This document shows, piece after piece, positions 43,334 through 52,397 of a DNA stretch of 64,000 nt. Both the position numbers and the translations under genes were made by a program. The notes below the pieces were generated by a model, which made no database searches, was not told the origin of the DNA, and saw nothing but the letters and a program-made list of their open reading frames with translations. The DNA comes from Pedobacter chinensis (GTDB taxonomy: Bacteria; Bacteroidota; Bacteroidia; Sphingobacteriales; Sphingobacteriaceae), in NCBI RefSeq assembly GCF_003339865.1, contig NZ_QPKV01000012.1:1-64000 (forward strand). The letters run 5' to 3'. Position 1 is the stretch's first letter; each line of letters opens with the position of its first letter.

Positions 43334-43925
43334 TCACTTAATACAAAATATTACCGAGAAAGGCTTAACACCAAGCATCAACCTGGATAGACCGCTCTTT
43401 GTCCAACCAGAAGACCGTATGGAGTTCCGGGCCGCAAGAATTGCGGTAATTCTTGGTATACTTAACACGAAAAATGGATTAAGTAAAAACGTTATTGCAT
43501 GTGTTGATTTTCTTCTAAGAAATGAAGCCTTCCAGTCTAAATTCATTTTGGAATACTTCAACGGCAAAAAAAATATTGTTGATAAGATTAAGAAATTCGA
43601 GACAACACAACAAGTGGAAATTGACTTCAATATTGTCCAATATAAAAGTGTGCCATGGGACATCAGGTTCAATGATATGTTTATGTATTTATATACCAGA
43701 AATCTTTTGGCCTATAAATCTGATAAGGATCAAAAAAATATCAGATTATTTCTAACCGATACTGGTAAAACATATTTTGAAAAAATAAAGGATGCATTTC
43801 CTCGTGAACATAATTTTCTTGATCTTTTTGGTACAAGCATAGTTGAAGAAAAACTAATTAAAATAATAACTGAAGTAATACCTAATTCCTATTGGAAACA
43901 GAATGCCACGTTTGATAATAAATAA
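43320..43925 (+). CDS. Middle component of an ABC-3C/Lamassu-like system
   Basis: The 201-residue protein is mixed alpha/beta, with a possible winged-helix part around RAARIAVILGILNTKNGLSK and a strand pair near KNIRLFLTDTGKTYFEKI. No catalytic motif is visible. Its size and its position between a PD-(D/E)XK gene and an SMC-like ATPase gene, with overlaps on both sides (14 and 23 bases), match the middle-component proteins of ABC-three-component systems. The family name is therefore given by context more than by sequence. Confidence 0.6.
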   Translation: MELINHLIQNITEKGLTPSINLDRPLFVQPEDRMEFRAARIAVILGILNTKNGLSKNVIACVDFLLRNEAFQSKFILEYFNGKKNIVDKIKKFETTQQVEIDFNIVQYKSVPWDIRFNDMFMYLYTRNLLAYKSDKDQKNIRLFLTDTGKTYFEKIKDAFPREHNFLDLFGTSIVEEKLIKIITEVIPNSYWKQNATFDNK

Positions 43926-45903
43926 ACTAATCTACCATATCCAAACTGATGATGGTAAAAAATATGGTGCTGAAATTCCTTTTCGGGATGGTCTAAATAT
44001 TATTTTTGGACCTAACTCAGTCGGGAAGACAAGTATTGTAACAGGTATAGTCTATGGGTTGGGAGCCGAAAAAGGTTTAGGTGTTTTTAAATCGATACAA
44101 AACCCTTTCAAACCGGAATTCTATAAAGAAATAGATAATAAAAGGGTTGCGAGATCTTATTTGTTATTGGAAATCTCCAATGGTGAGGATGTAGTAACGA
44201 TTTTTCGATACATAGCTGGCGGAGATAATACAATAGCTGCAATAAAATCTTGTCCTGCTGACCAATTCTATACCAACCCAGAATCGGAAAGGCTAATAGT
44301 TGTCGGTGAAGGTGTTTTTTCTGAGAACGGCTTTCAAACATTTCTTTTTAGTTTTTTGGGTCTGCGCCAAGTTGAATTACCAACCTATGATCGTAAACTA
44401 TCCAAATTATATTTCGAGAATATCTTGCCTTTATTTTTTGTTGAACAAAGGGCGGGATGGTCTCAGATTCAAGCCCGTCAGGTCTTAAGGTATAATATCA
44501 AAGACATCAAAAAGGTAGCATTTGAATTTCTTTTTGGAATGGATCGTTTTAAAATTCACATCAGTGAGATACGTTTGAAGGAACTTGATTTAGAGCTTAA
44601 AAAAATAATTGAAGAGTTATCTGGAAAAGAGGAAAACCTGTTTGTTATATCTGATGGTGAGAAGTCGGAAGATGTACTTATAGTCAATACCGACTCTATT
44701 GGTAAAGCCAGTATAAGCGACTACATTAACTACCTTGACGAGCGTTATAAAGTCGAGGCAAATTTGGTAGAAAGTGCGGCAAATCCAGTTACAGACTTTG
44801 AAGATTCCAAAATAAATCTTCGCGAGAAAATAAAGGTTGCGAACTATCAGTTGAGGAAAGCTAACGAGAGGCTAGAAAAAATAAGTCTAGAAATAAATGA
44901 ATATGAGAAATATTTGGAGCGGATACAGCTGAATAAATATAAAAATAAACAGCTTAAAAAGATTAAGGAGGCTGAAACGGAAATAAATATAACCACATGT
45001 CCGGTTTGCGAAGCTAAATTGTTGTCTACTGAGGATGACGAATGCAAATTATGTCATAGTGATTTGAGAAAGAAATTGTCAACCCCTGATCAAAATCTGA
45101 AGTTTTTGGAAGATGAGGAAGCTACGTTTAAAAAAGTCATTGAAAAGCGATTGTTGGATAGACGCAAGGTTTTTGAACAAAGGAATAATCTAAAAGATGA
45201 AATTTCTGGTTTGGAGAAAGAATTAGATCATCAAATTACGACTTTTGCTGGTAGTGACTTTGCGATTTTAAGGCAAAGAATATTGAATGCCGATTCATTA
45301 TATAAAGACCTCGAACGTTTCAAACGCGTAAGTGAGCGATGGAATGGACTTACATCATTGCGACAGAAAATCAAAACCGATCAGGCTGCTTTAGATAAAC
45401 TAAAAGCGGAAGTGGACGCTTATAAGCAAACCGCGGATGACCAGAAAACCATCGATACAATAAAAACATTTCTGCAGGAAAACGTAAAAAGCTTAGGCCT
45501 TTTTAAGAAGAATCGTGAACTAATAGCTGCGATTAGACTTGATGCATCGGATAACTATACACCATATCTAGACAATTACGACATTTATAACATCAGTAGT
45601 TCAAGTGATAACATTAGAATCATCCTAAGTTATTACTTAGCACTATTACAAACATCTATTGAATTGAAAACTAAAGGGAAGATTATTTTTCCAGACATAT
45701 TAGTACTTGATGAGCCCAAACAGCAAAACTTAGATAACGATTCCCTGATAGATTGTATAAAAGTTATGGCCGATCTGCCGGTTAATTCTGGTCAGATAAT
45801 TTTAACGACATATAGTGAATTACCTGAAGATAAACTGAAATTGAGTGAATACATAGTGTACGAGATGCATTCTAAAACAGATTACCTATTAAAACCGATT
45901 TAA
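43903..45903 (+). CDS. SMC/Rad50-like ATPase of an ABC-3C/Lamassu-like system
   Basis: The 666-residue protein has Walker A GPNSVGKTS (residues 36-44), two coiled-coil halves around a zinc hook with CPVC (residues 366-369) and ECKLC about 15 residues later, and Walker B DILVLDEPKQQ near residue 600. The hook and ATPase form a sensor similar to Rad50 and LmuB. It overlaps the middle component gene. The role inferred is recognition of DNA ends or replication intermediates and release of the nuclease. Confidence 0.8.
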   Translation: MPRLIINKLIYHIQTDDGKKYGAEIPFRDGLNIIFGPNSVGKTSIVTGIVYGLGAEKGLGVFKSIQNPFKPEFYKEIDNKRVARSYLLLEISNGEDVVTIFRYIAGGDNTIAAIKSCPADQFYTNPESERLIVVGEGVFSENGFQTFLFSFLGLRQVELPTYDRKLSKLYFENILPLFFVEQRAGWSQIQARQVLRYNIKDIKKVAFEFLFGMDRFKIHISEIRLKELDLELKKIIEELSGKEENLFVISDGEKSEDVLIVNTDSIGKASISDYINYLDERYKVEANLVESAANPVTDFEDSKINLREKIKVANYQLRKANERLEKISLEINEYEKYLERIQLNKYKNKQLKKIKEAETEINITTCPVCEAKLLSTEDDECKLCHSDLRKKLSTPDQNLKFLEDEEATFKKVIEKRLLDRRKVFEQRNNLKDEISGLEKELDHQITTFAGSDFAILRQRILNADSLYKDLERFKRVSERWNGLTSLRQKIKTDQAALDKLKAEVDAYKQTADDQKTIDTIKTFLQENVKSLGLFKKNRELIAAIRLDASDNYTPYLDNYDIYNISSSSDNIRIILSYYLALLQTSIELKTKGKIIFPDILVLDEPKQQNLDNDSLIDCIKVMADLPVNSGQIILTTYSELPEDKLKLSEYIVYEMHSKTDYLLKPI

Positions 45904-45971
45904 AAATACCTTGAATTTTTATGGAAGTAAACTTTTAAGTAGCTTAATTTCACCAACGATGACAAATTGAT

Positions 45972-46142
45972 GATTTCGCTTAGTCTGATTAGGTTGTTAC
46001 GAAAATTTGAGTCAATAAGTTCCGCTCAAATTGACCACCAAAACATATTCATTGATGAGAGATTAAGGCCCCAAATTCTTGGATGTTTAATTCGCTGCGG
46101 AATCGCCTGGTTAGTGGCTGATTTCGAATCAATGATACCGAA
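45972..46142. repeat. Diverged IS21-end-like repeat, copy A
   Basis: This stretch shares ordered words with 52125-52284: GATTTCGCTT (45972), TTTGAGTCAA (46006), TTGACCACC (46031) and GGAATCGC (46099). Spacings between the first three words are nearly equal in the two copies (34 and 25 bases here, 36 and 26 there). The words resemble the terminal repeats of Bacteroidetes IS21-family elements, so this is probably a remnant. Frames in it are chance. Confidence 0.45.
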
Positions 46143-46248
46143 GTTTCCATCCTCTTCACAAATTATAAGAAGCGTTATCAAATTTCGGAGATTTTTAATA
46201 TCCACATCGAAAATGGAAATTTGAGACACCAGTAAAAAAACCAACTGT

Positions 46249-47934
46249 ATGCAATTTCTCCATGTAACAGGTTACACCGAGGTGTATCTTGAGCCAATCC
46301 CAAAAGACACACTTACTTTTGTATCGGGCTATCCTACGGATACGTTGTTGATAAGGCTCTCGAAGATTAATGCCATGCTATTTCAGCAAATGGACAACCA
46401 GATGATCGATCCAGAGATACTCAGAGAAGCAGTCTTTTGCGACGTCCCTGGTTTTGAGCGAGTGACGGAATTCCGCCCCCTATTTACCGATGAAAAAAGA
46501 TGGTTTGCCGAAGGTCCGATTGGTTTGCTGATTATGGACCTACTCAAGAATTTTAAGATGATCGAGACACTGACTCCTATCGAACCTTTGGAGTTTGCTC
46601 GAAACCTTTTCAAGACTATGTTAATCTATAATGATCTTTATTATGGCAGGCCGAAGGGAATTGTTTTTGAATCGCTTGAAGGTTTATTCACCATGGAAAC
46701 AATGCAGCAGGGGTATCTGAGGGCAAAAGGGGTGATGAAAATTGATACCTTTACCAAGTTTCTCTTCATGAGCAAATTTCTTGATAGCGATGAACTGCTT
46801 AAAGAAGAAGCGGACATGTATTGCGAGAAGATGAAGATTGAAAACCCCGGGACTTTTGCTAAGTTTTTCCTTGCCGTACTTGGCTCGGCTATCCATCCTC
46901 AAAACTGGGGCAACCACATGTTAGACCTTTCTCATTTTTGGCCGGAAAAATTGATGAGGGAATTTGGGGCAGAACCTATGGAATTAGCTGGTAAGGAAAA
47001 GGTTTCACTTAATATGGATGTAGTCACCAAGCCATTTTTATTCCTAAGTCCGAAAAAAATTCTCGTCCTCGACTACAATTTTTTCCAGTATGCACTAGAA
47101 AATGGTTTCCTGTACTCTTTGTATCACCATAGCTCTGAGAAACTGAAGAGCAAGTTTAAAACCTACGCAAATTTTAAAGCCTATATCGCGCTGGAATTCT
47201 TTGAAAAATACCTTGTCGGTAGTCTGCTCGGTGAAATATTTCATAAAAGGAGTCAACAGCTTATCTCCACTGAGAAGTATCAAGATTTTATCGTCCGTGC
47301 TTCGAGCTGTGATGTTTTCGTGTTTGAGGTGAAGATGAACGATCTACATCCCAACACCTTCGAAAATTTGGACTATAAGGAATTTACCAAAGAATTTTTG
47401 GACAAGCGTTTCCTTTCAGATAAGATAAATGGCAATAAGGATAAAGGGGTAGGTCAGATTATTAGACAGCTTGGACATCTTTCAGAACCGAATAGCGACC
47501 TTCGGAACAAGCTTGGCATCACGCGTTCGGAAAAAATGAACATATATCCTGTAATCATCTGCTCAGAGCACCATATGAATATCGCGGGGGTGAATCACTA
47601 TCTTAATGAAGGTTTTCAACAAAAGAGCAAGAATCTGAAGGGTAATTTCCAGACCATCAAGCCGCTAACAGTCGTCCATATTGATTTTCTGATCAAGTAC
47701 TTTGGGCCGCTCAGGCGTAAACCTGCGCTTTTTGCCGAATGGTTGAGCGGTTATCATCGCAGCAGAAAGGGGCTTGAAAAACTCTATGATGAGAAAGGAG
47801 GCCCAATAACCTATCTTCTATCCAAAAGGTCACTGTTTGGCTACATGGAAATGAAAAAGAATTTCCCAAGCCCATATAAGGCGACTGTAGACGAGATAGA
47901 AAAGTGCTTTGATTTGGAGACACAGGGTGTTTAA
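46249..47934 (+). CDS. Unknown large protein, possible PD-(D/E)XK nuclease
   Basis: The 561-residue protein has no membrane segments. A DVFVFEVKMNDLHPNTFE stretch near residue 360 shows an Asp, a strand and E-x-K, as in PD-(D/E)XK enzymes, but no other motif confirms it. Most of the rest is helical (for example PKKILVLDYNFFQYALENGF). It is transcribed alone, beside defence genes, and is separated from the ABC-3C genes by the repeat remnant. I cannot match it to a named system. Confidence 0.6.
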   Translation: MQFLHVTGYTEVYLEPIPKDTLTFVSGYPTDTLLIRLSKINAMLFQQMDNQMIDPEILREAVFCDVPGFERVTEFRPLFTDEKRWFAEGPIGLLIMDLLKNFKMIETLTPIEPLEFARNLFKTMLIYNDLYYGRPKGIVFESLEGLFTMETMQQGYLRAKGVMKIDTFTKFLFMSKFLDSDELLKEEADMYCEKMKIENPGTFAKFFLAVLGSAIHPQNWGNHMLDLSHFWPEKLMREFGAEPMELAGKEKVSLNMDVVTKPFLFLSPKKILVLDYNFFQYALENGFLYSLYHHSSEKLKSKFKTYANFKAYIALEFFEKYLVGSLLGEIFHKRSQQLISTEKYQDFIVRASSCDVFVFEVKMNDLHPNTFENLDYKEFTKEFLDKRFLSDKINGNKDKGVGQIIRQLGHLSEPNSDLRNKLGITRSEKMNIYPVIICSEHHMNIAGVNHYLNEGFQQKSKNLKGNFQTIKPLTVVHIDFLIKYFGPLRRKPALFAEWLSGYHRSRKGLEKLYDEKGGPITYLLSKRSLFGYMEMKKNFPSPYKATVDEIEKCFDLETQGV

Positions 47935-48059
47935 AATGCACTGGGCATTCGAGGTCAAACGGTATAAAAACGTTAGCTGCCAATGGTTATGCTCAAATCT
48001 ATACTTTGCAAATAACGCTTATAGCCGCCATTAACTTAATGAAGCGGTTTGGCATAGGC

Positions 48060-49997
48060 TTAATCTTGGTTGATGGCATCTTCTCTTCTAACTGGCGGCT
48101 CATACTTTTTGCCATCCCTGATTGCGCTGCAGATTGAAGGGTTCGAGAATAGGATGTTTTCGATATCGGAGCTTTGAAGGATAAGGCCCTTGATCTTTGT
48201 GGTCATAAATGTTAACATATCCTTTCCCCTTTTACTAATAGTTTCCCTATCCCAGCCTTCACTTATGGCTACATCGATTTCATTATATGATCCGGTTTTG
48301 AAACGTTCCCTTTTATCTGACCAGCTCCTGTTACCAAGAGATGAGTTTTTCCCGTTTTTAAGAATAGTAAGATTACCTAGGGTATGCAGCAATACCTTTG
48401 TTCCATGATAGGCATGCTCTTCGGTCAGGTTTTCAAAAACCGAACTTACCTGCTGTTGCCAGTTGGCTTCATATTCCTGGGGAATAATATGTTCAATGGT
48501 TGTTGAATCAAAATCCGAAAGATCTACCTTGTCATTAGTCTCTTTATAATGATATTTAAGGTGTTCCTCATATTCGAACAGAAAATATTTAAGTGCACCC
48601 CAGCGGTGGAAACCCTTCGGTCCGCGCTCGTAGCCATATAACCCATTAAAGTAGTTCACCATATTCGCCGTTAAAACTGGAATGTCCAATTGCTCATTCA
48701 AACGGGCCATGACAAGCACTGCTGATAGGTTGCCATTATAGATATCCCTTGCCCAGGTAGCAAAGGAACGCTCATCAATTACCCCAAGCCCCTGAATCCG
48801 ATTACGGAACATGATGCGCTCGAGCTTGTCCAATGCCTGATCCAGTTTCCCTGGTTCCCATTCAAATGATTTTAGTTGAGTGAGAAAAATCTTCATTTCC
48901 TTTCCACCATTTAAAAGTAGTACCTTATTTATCATCGGATGACTAGAGTTATGGATTTCGTACCATTTTGGGGCAAATGCAGAAAGCTTCAAGATATAGT
49001 CTTGAATTTTTTCATAACTGACTGGACTTTCCTTGGTATTTTCCTCTCCCGAGTCATATTGTTCGGCACGGTTGGAGAATATTTCAAAGACTTTTTCCTC
49101 GGCAAGTTTTTCAGAAAAAACAGCATCCTTAGGTGTCCGGACCAATGATAGATGTGCAGATAGAAAGATGTCCTCATCGAGAATCTGTTCTGGATTTTTA
49201 GCCAGCCAGTTGTATATGATGCCCCAGGATCTGTTCACGTCATTCCTTAGCGACTTGCGGTCTTCATCCGCCAATCCCAGTTTTTCGGTCAGGTGCATTA
49301 GGCGGTTCTTTAGTTTTTCGAGCGTGGATAAAGGCTTCCCCCTGTTGTTCATCGTTTCGAAAACGGCCTGAACGTCAAGATCCTGCTCAATTTCACGAAA
49401 ATCAAATTTTAAGGCTGTAGTTACCTTCAAAAAGATAATTTCCCGATCTTGACTGGTAAGCGGTTTGATTCTTTGCTCAAAAAAATCCTTGGCCTGGGAT
49501 AGATTTTTGCTGTACAAGTTAAATTGACTTTCATCAAACACAGTACCGGAATGCTCGAATATTTTATTCAGAAGATAGGCATAGTTCTTGTCTGATTGGA
49601 AATAACAGAAACGGTAAATCCTACTGGCACCACTTCTGTTTGATCTGAATATGTATGCTTTTTCTAGGTCTTCCCTTGTTTCATTACAATATCCTTCCCC
49701 TGCATATTTTAAAAGTACTTGAAGCAAAATGCTAATGGTGGTCAACCGTTGCTGTCCATCTACTACGTTATAGAAAGTGAAGCCCGTAAGCCATCTTTCG
49801 ATTTCCTCTGGTTGAGCAGCCTCTACGTAAATGGTTCCAGTATAATGCGGTCGCAAGCATCCATTAATTTCAGAAATCTCCAGTATATCCTCCCAAAGCT
49901 CCCGAAGCTGTTTATGTCCCCAGGCATAACCGCGCTGGTAGTCGGGAATCCTATAAATTTTTTGACCGAATAGATCTGAGAGGTTAATAGCTTTCAT
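48060..49997 (-). CDS. DUF262/HNH (GmrSD-like) modification-dependent restriction enzyme
   Basis: The product of about 645 residues begins with a DUF262 (ParB/Srx-like) domain: LFGQKIYRIPDYQRGYAWGH and a YNVVDGQQRLTTI motif. It ends with a DUF1524 HNH domain in STTIEHIIPQEYEANW and a LGNLTILKNGKNSSLGN tail. GmrSD-type enzymes cut DNA with modified bases, for example glucosylated phage DNA. The upstream frame to 50120 adds 41 residues, and MKAINLSDLF at 49997 is the likelier start. Both functions are in one chain. Confidence 0.8.
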   Translation of the reverse strand: MKAINLSDLFGQKIYRIPDYQRGYAWGHKQLRELWEDILEISEINGCLRPHYTGTIYVEAAQPEEIERWLTGFTFYNVVDGQQRLTTISILLQVLLKYAGEGYCNETREDLEKAYIFRSNRSGASRIYRFCYFQSDKNYAYLLNKIFEHSGTVFDESQFNLYSKNLSQAKDFFEQRIKPLTSQDREIIFLKVTTALKFDFREIEQDLDVQAVFETMNNRGKPLSTLEKLKNRLMHLTEKLGLADEDRKSLRNDVNRSWGIIYNWLAKNPEQILDEDIFLSAHLSLVRTPKDAVFSEKLAEEKVFEIFSNRAEQYDSGEENTKESPVSYEKIQDYILKLSAFAPKWYEIHNSSHPMINKVLLLNGGKEMKIFLTQLKSFEWEPGKLDQALDKLERIMFRNRIQGLGVIDERSFATWARDIYNGNLSAVLVMARLNEQLDIPVLTANMVNYFNGLYGYERGPKGFHRWGALKYFLFEYEEHLKYHYKETNDKVDLSDFDSTTIEHIIPQEYEANWQQQVSSVFENLTEEHAYHGTKVLLHTLGNLTILKNGKNSSLGNRSWSDKRERFKTGSYNEIDVAISEGWDRETISKRGKDMLTFMTTKIKGLILQSSDIENILFSNPSICSAIRDGKKYEPPVRREDAINQD

Positions 49998-50120
49998 CGT
50001 GCTTTTAAATTGAAATTTAGAGGCCACAAGGTAACCTTTTCTAGTCTTGCAGTCAATGGCAAACAAGCGTTTTTTGCACAAAAAATGAGACTGATAGCCA
50101 TTGAATATTTTAGTTTCCAT

Positions 50121-50480
50121 GGCCGTAAATCATTTGGTGTTTTTTTCTCTCGGTGCTTTGGAAGGGTGTAAAACGGCAAAGCTTCGGCTAAAGTACAGAT
50201 GATATCACACCTATTTTTGCATAGAGGAAAAGTCGAAAATCACTTGTCGTTTATCGATTGGAATGGGTGTTTTACCTTTAACAATTGGCACTGCAATAGT
50301 CGCTGGCCCAATTTGTTTTTTATGAATATCAGAATAGAAATTTTAATCAGAAAAGGCATGATGTGCAAAACTTGCGAAGCAGAAACTCAACCGCTTCAAA
50401 AGTTTGGTGTATGCAGATATGGCGATTTCAAAGCCCAGATTTGCCTGTCCTTTGGAATATCAAAGATTATTTGTATAATA
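50121..50480. other. Non-coding spacer upstream of the GmrSD-like gene
   Basis: No convincing gene lies in these 360 bases. The frame at 50199-50528 (+) has no recognisable motif, no ribosome site and a composition that suggests chance. The minus-strand promoter of the GmrSD-like gene should lie here, but I see no clear TAnnTTTG box. Confidence 0.4.
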
Positions 50481-50524
50481 GGGCGGTCCAACGCCCCTAA
50501 AAGGGGGCGCAATAAAAAATTGCG
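50481..50524 (+). other. Three overlapping hairpins (possible attenuator or small RNA)
   Basis: GGGCG (50481-50485) can pair with CGCCC (50492-50496). The same CGCCCC (50492-50497) can pair with GGGGCG (50504-50509). CGCAAT (50508-50513) can pair with ATTGCG (50519-50524) over an A-rich loop. The first and second helices exclude each other, as do the second and third by overlap at CG. This is a small switch-like arrangement, 7 bases before a short frame. Confidence 0.45.
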
Positions 50525-50530
50525 ATAGCT

Positions 50531-50701
50531 ATGGACTATAACCAAATCATCAAATTAGTTGCCGTCATCGGCGGGTCTGCAAATGTCGGTATTGCGCTCA
50601 CACTTATCTATAAGTTTATATTAAGGAAGAGGCCTTTGGAGGAAACAGAAGAATTTGACAGCAAGGGAAGGGTATTGAAACGCCATAAAAAATTCAGGTA
50701 A
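50531..50701 (+). CDS. Possible 56-residue membrane protein
   Basis: The frame starts at ATG 50531 and encodes 56 residues. One hydrophobic segment is seen (VAVIGGSANVGIALTLIYKF), followed by a basic and acidic tail (LRKRPLEETEEFDSKGRVLK). It directly follows the three-hairpin element. The layout of a short hydrophobic helix with a charged tail could suit a toxin-like or leader peptide. No ribosome site with good spacing is visible, so it stays tentative. Confidence 0.35.
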   Translation: MDYNQIIKLVAVIGGSANVGIALTLIYKFILRKRPLEETEEFDSKGRVLKRHKKFR

Positions 50702-50795
50702 CAGGATGCAATCTAATGGACGAAAATTTATTCGTGTCACTTTGCTATGCTAGATTTGGCCTTCGGGGTATTGGTTACCTTCCAAAGCTTGTAAT

Positions 50796-51000
50796 TTATA
50801 TTGTACATAATCTTGAAGGCCGCGCTTGCTTTTCAATCAATTCCTCCCAGTCGATGCTATGGGCATCCCACTTCAGGCAGAACTGTCCAAGATCTAATGA
50901 TGGAGGCAGCTGATAATTACTTCCGTTCCATCTTTTCGGTCTTATACTAAAATTTATAAAAAAGCGGGGATGTCTAAAGCAGATAAATATTTGGCGCAAT
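50796..51000 (-). pseudogene. Possible gene remnant
   Basis: On the minus strand a short frame contains WNGSNYQLPPSLDLGQFCLK followed by WDAHSIDWEELIEKQARP, which reads like a real protein fragment rather than a chance frame. The upstream part is hydrophobic and unrelated. It has no convincing start. It may be the tail of a decayed gene left by rearrangement. I cannot name the parent family. Confidence 0.25.
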
Positions 51001-51058
51001 CGTATTTGGATGGCATCAAATATAAATATTACTGAGAATGCAATACCCTTAAATAGTG

Positions 51059-51865
51059 TCAAGCAAGTTTAAGTTTGATAAAAGTCTCAGCAAAACCTGC
51101 TGCAAATTCGTGACTATGGTTCACAGTGACCGTTTCTTTGTTATACTGGGCCTTTACAGTCCAATTGTAAGAGCCATGAACAACAGTCTTCAAATCAATG
51201 ATACAGAATTTATGATGCATCAGGTTTTTGTATGTGCCTTGAGGTAATTTGTAATAAGCTTCAAAGTGCTGTAGAACTTTTGACTTTAGCTTTGCATTAA
51301 TATCATCGTCCATTGCTACAATCTGGATATTGACACCAGCAATTTTCTTTGCGTGTAATTCCCTTAATAAATCCAAATCTGTTAGCCACGCGACGGCTAC
51401 CCAGATCAAAAACTTGGCTTTCCTGATCTCATCTATAATAATTCCTCTGTTTTCCTCAAAATATGCTTCAATTTTTATAGGATCTTGTATAAGCGCACCG
51501 CTTATCTTATAGCCACCATTTCCAGCATCTACAAACTCATATCCATCTTCTTTGATAACAACATTTATTGTCTTTACTGCCGCATTAAGGTCTAGACCAG
51601 ATTCAAGAAAATGGACTTTAGACACAACTGTTTCGAGCAAGGCTTGCATTTCCTTAGTGCCATTAATCTCTTTAAGCTTTTCTACAACATACGCATTTCT
51701 GGAAAGAGCATTTGGCATCCCCCCGTTCCCCCATTCATAAACATCCTTAAAGCCAACACTATGGAAAAGCGTGAGTATTTCCGGCCCTGACAATTTAGGG
51801 AACGATTCTTTATCGCCAGAAATATAGGTCTTAAGTCTGTCTAGTGTCAGGGGTGATAATTTCAT
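51059..51865 (-). CDS. PLD-family nuclease with an unknown N-terminal domain
   Basis: The product of about 268 residues has a helical N-terminal domain (to residue 90, GPEILTLFHSVGFKDVYEW) and a C-terminal phospholipase D-like domain. The HxKxxxxD motif is HHKFCIID, followed by GSYNW. A single PLD motif implies a dimer, as in bacterial Nuc. The first frame codon upstream is TTG (51880); ATG at 51865 is preferred. It lies among defence genes, so a DNA-cutting effector that is activated by the N-terminal domain is inferred. Confidence 0.72.
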   Translation of the reverse strand: MKLSPLTLDRLKTYISGDKESFPKLSGPEILTLFHSVGFKDVYEWGNGGMPNALSRNAYVVEKLKEINGTKEMQALLETVVSKVHFLESGLDLNAAVKTINVVIKEDGYEFVDAGNGGYKISGALIQDPIKIEAYFEENRGIIIDEIRKAKFLIWVAVAWLTDLDLLRELHAKKIAGVNIQIVAMDDDINAKLKSKVLQHFEAYYKLPQGTYKNLMHHKFCIIDLKTVVHGSYNWTVKAQYNKETVTVNHSHEFAAGFAETFIKLKLA

Positions 51866-52124
51866 TGTGGAGTTGTCCAATTGATTACGGCTAATCTAGA
51901 AATTATTATCATTATTATTCCATCCAGCTTATGGGTATTTATGCTAACTTATTAATTTTAACCAATTACAATATTTGTGGTTAGATTATATCCCGATTTA
52001 AAAAAAATCTAGCCATTTTTCCACTTTTATATAGAAAAACAAATAGCTCCAATAAATCGACAGAACAATACGGAATTAGACTACGTGCATCTGGCGGAAT
52101 AAATAAAAGACTAATCTAATTAAA
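51866..52124. other. AT-rich spacer, no gene seen
   Basis: No convincing reading frame or hairpin is visible. The stretch separates the PLD gene from the repeat copy B. Confidence 0.4.
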
Positions 52125-52284
52125 GATTTCGCTTGGGGTGACCAAGGTCATTATAGGATTTTTGAGTCAATTTGTATCGTTCAAAATTGACCACCTAAAT
52201 ATATCAATTGCTAAGGCATTTAAGAAGTGAAGGTCATTACTTGGGCTGGTCAACTCACTATGGAATCGCTTTATCAATCTTGCC
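52125..52284. repeat. Diverged IS21-end-like repeat, copy B
   Basis: This stretch contains GATTTCGCTT (52125), TTTGAGTCAA (52161), TTGACCACC (52187) and GGAATCGC (52262), the same order as copy A 6.15 kb to the left. It lies directly before the nuclease-like gene at 52398. It is probably a decayed insertion-sequence end, since the words resemble IS21-family terminal repeats. Confidence 0.45.
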
Positions 52285-52397
52285 GAAATCTCTGGTAACG
52301 GTGATAACGCTCATACGATTATCTCATTCATTGTCTAAGTGTTATTGTGACTATAAATAACCAAAAAAGGGTATATTCATTGTTTTTAAGTATTAGT

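Noticed and set aside
46026..46244. A 72-residue minus-strand frame in repeat copy A
   Set aside because: It lies in what looks like a decayed insertion-sequence end and the matching part of copy B contains stop codons.
50716..50913. A 65-residue plus-strand frame near the PLD gene
   Set aside because: It has no motif or ribosome site, and the opposite strand of the same bases reads more like a protein remnant.
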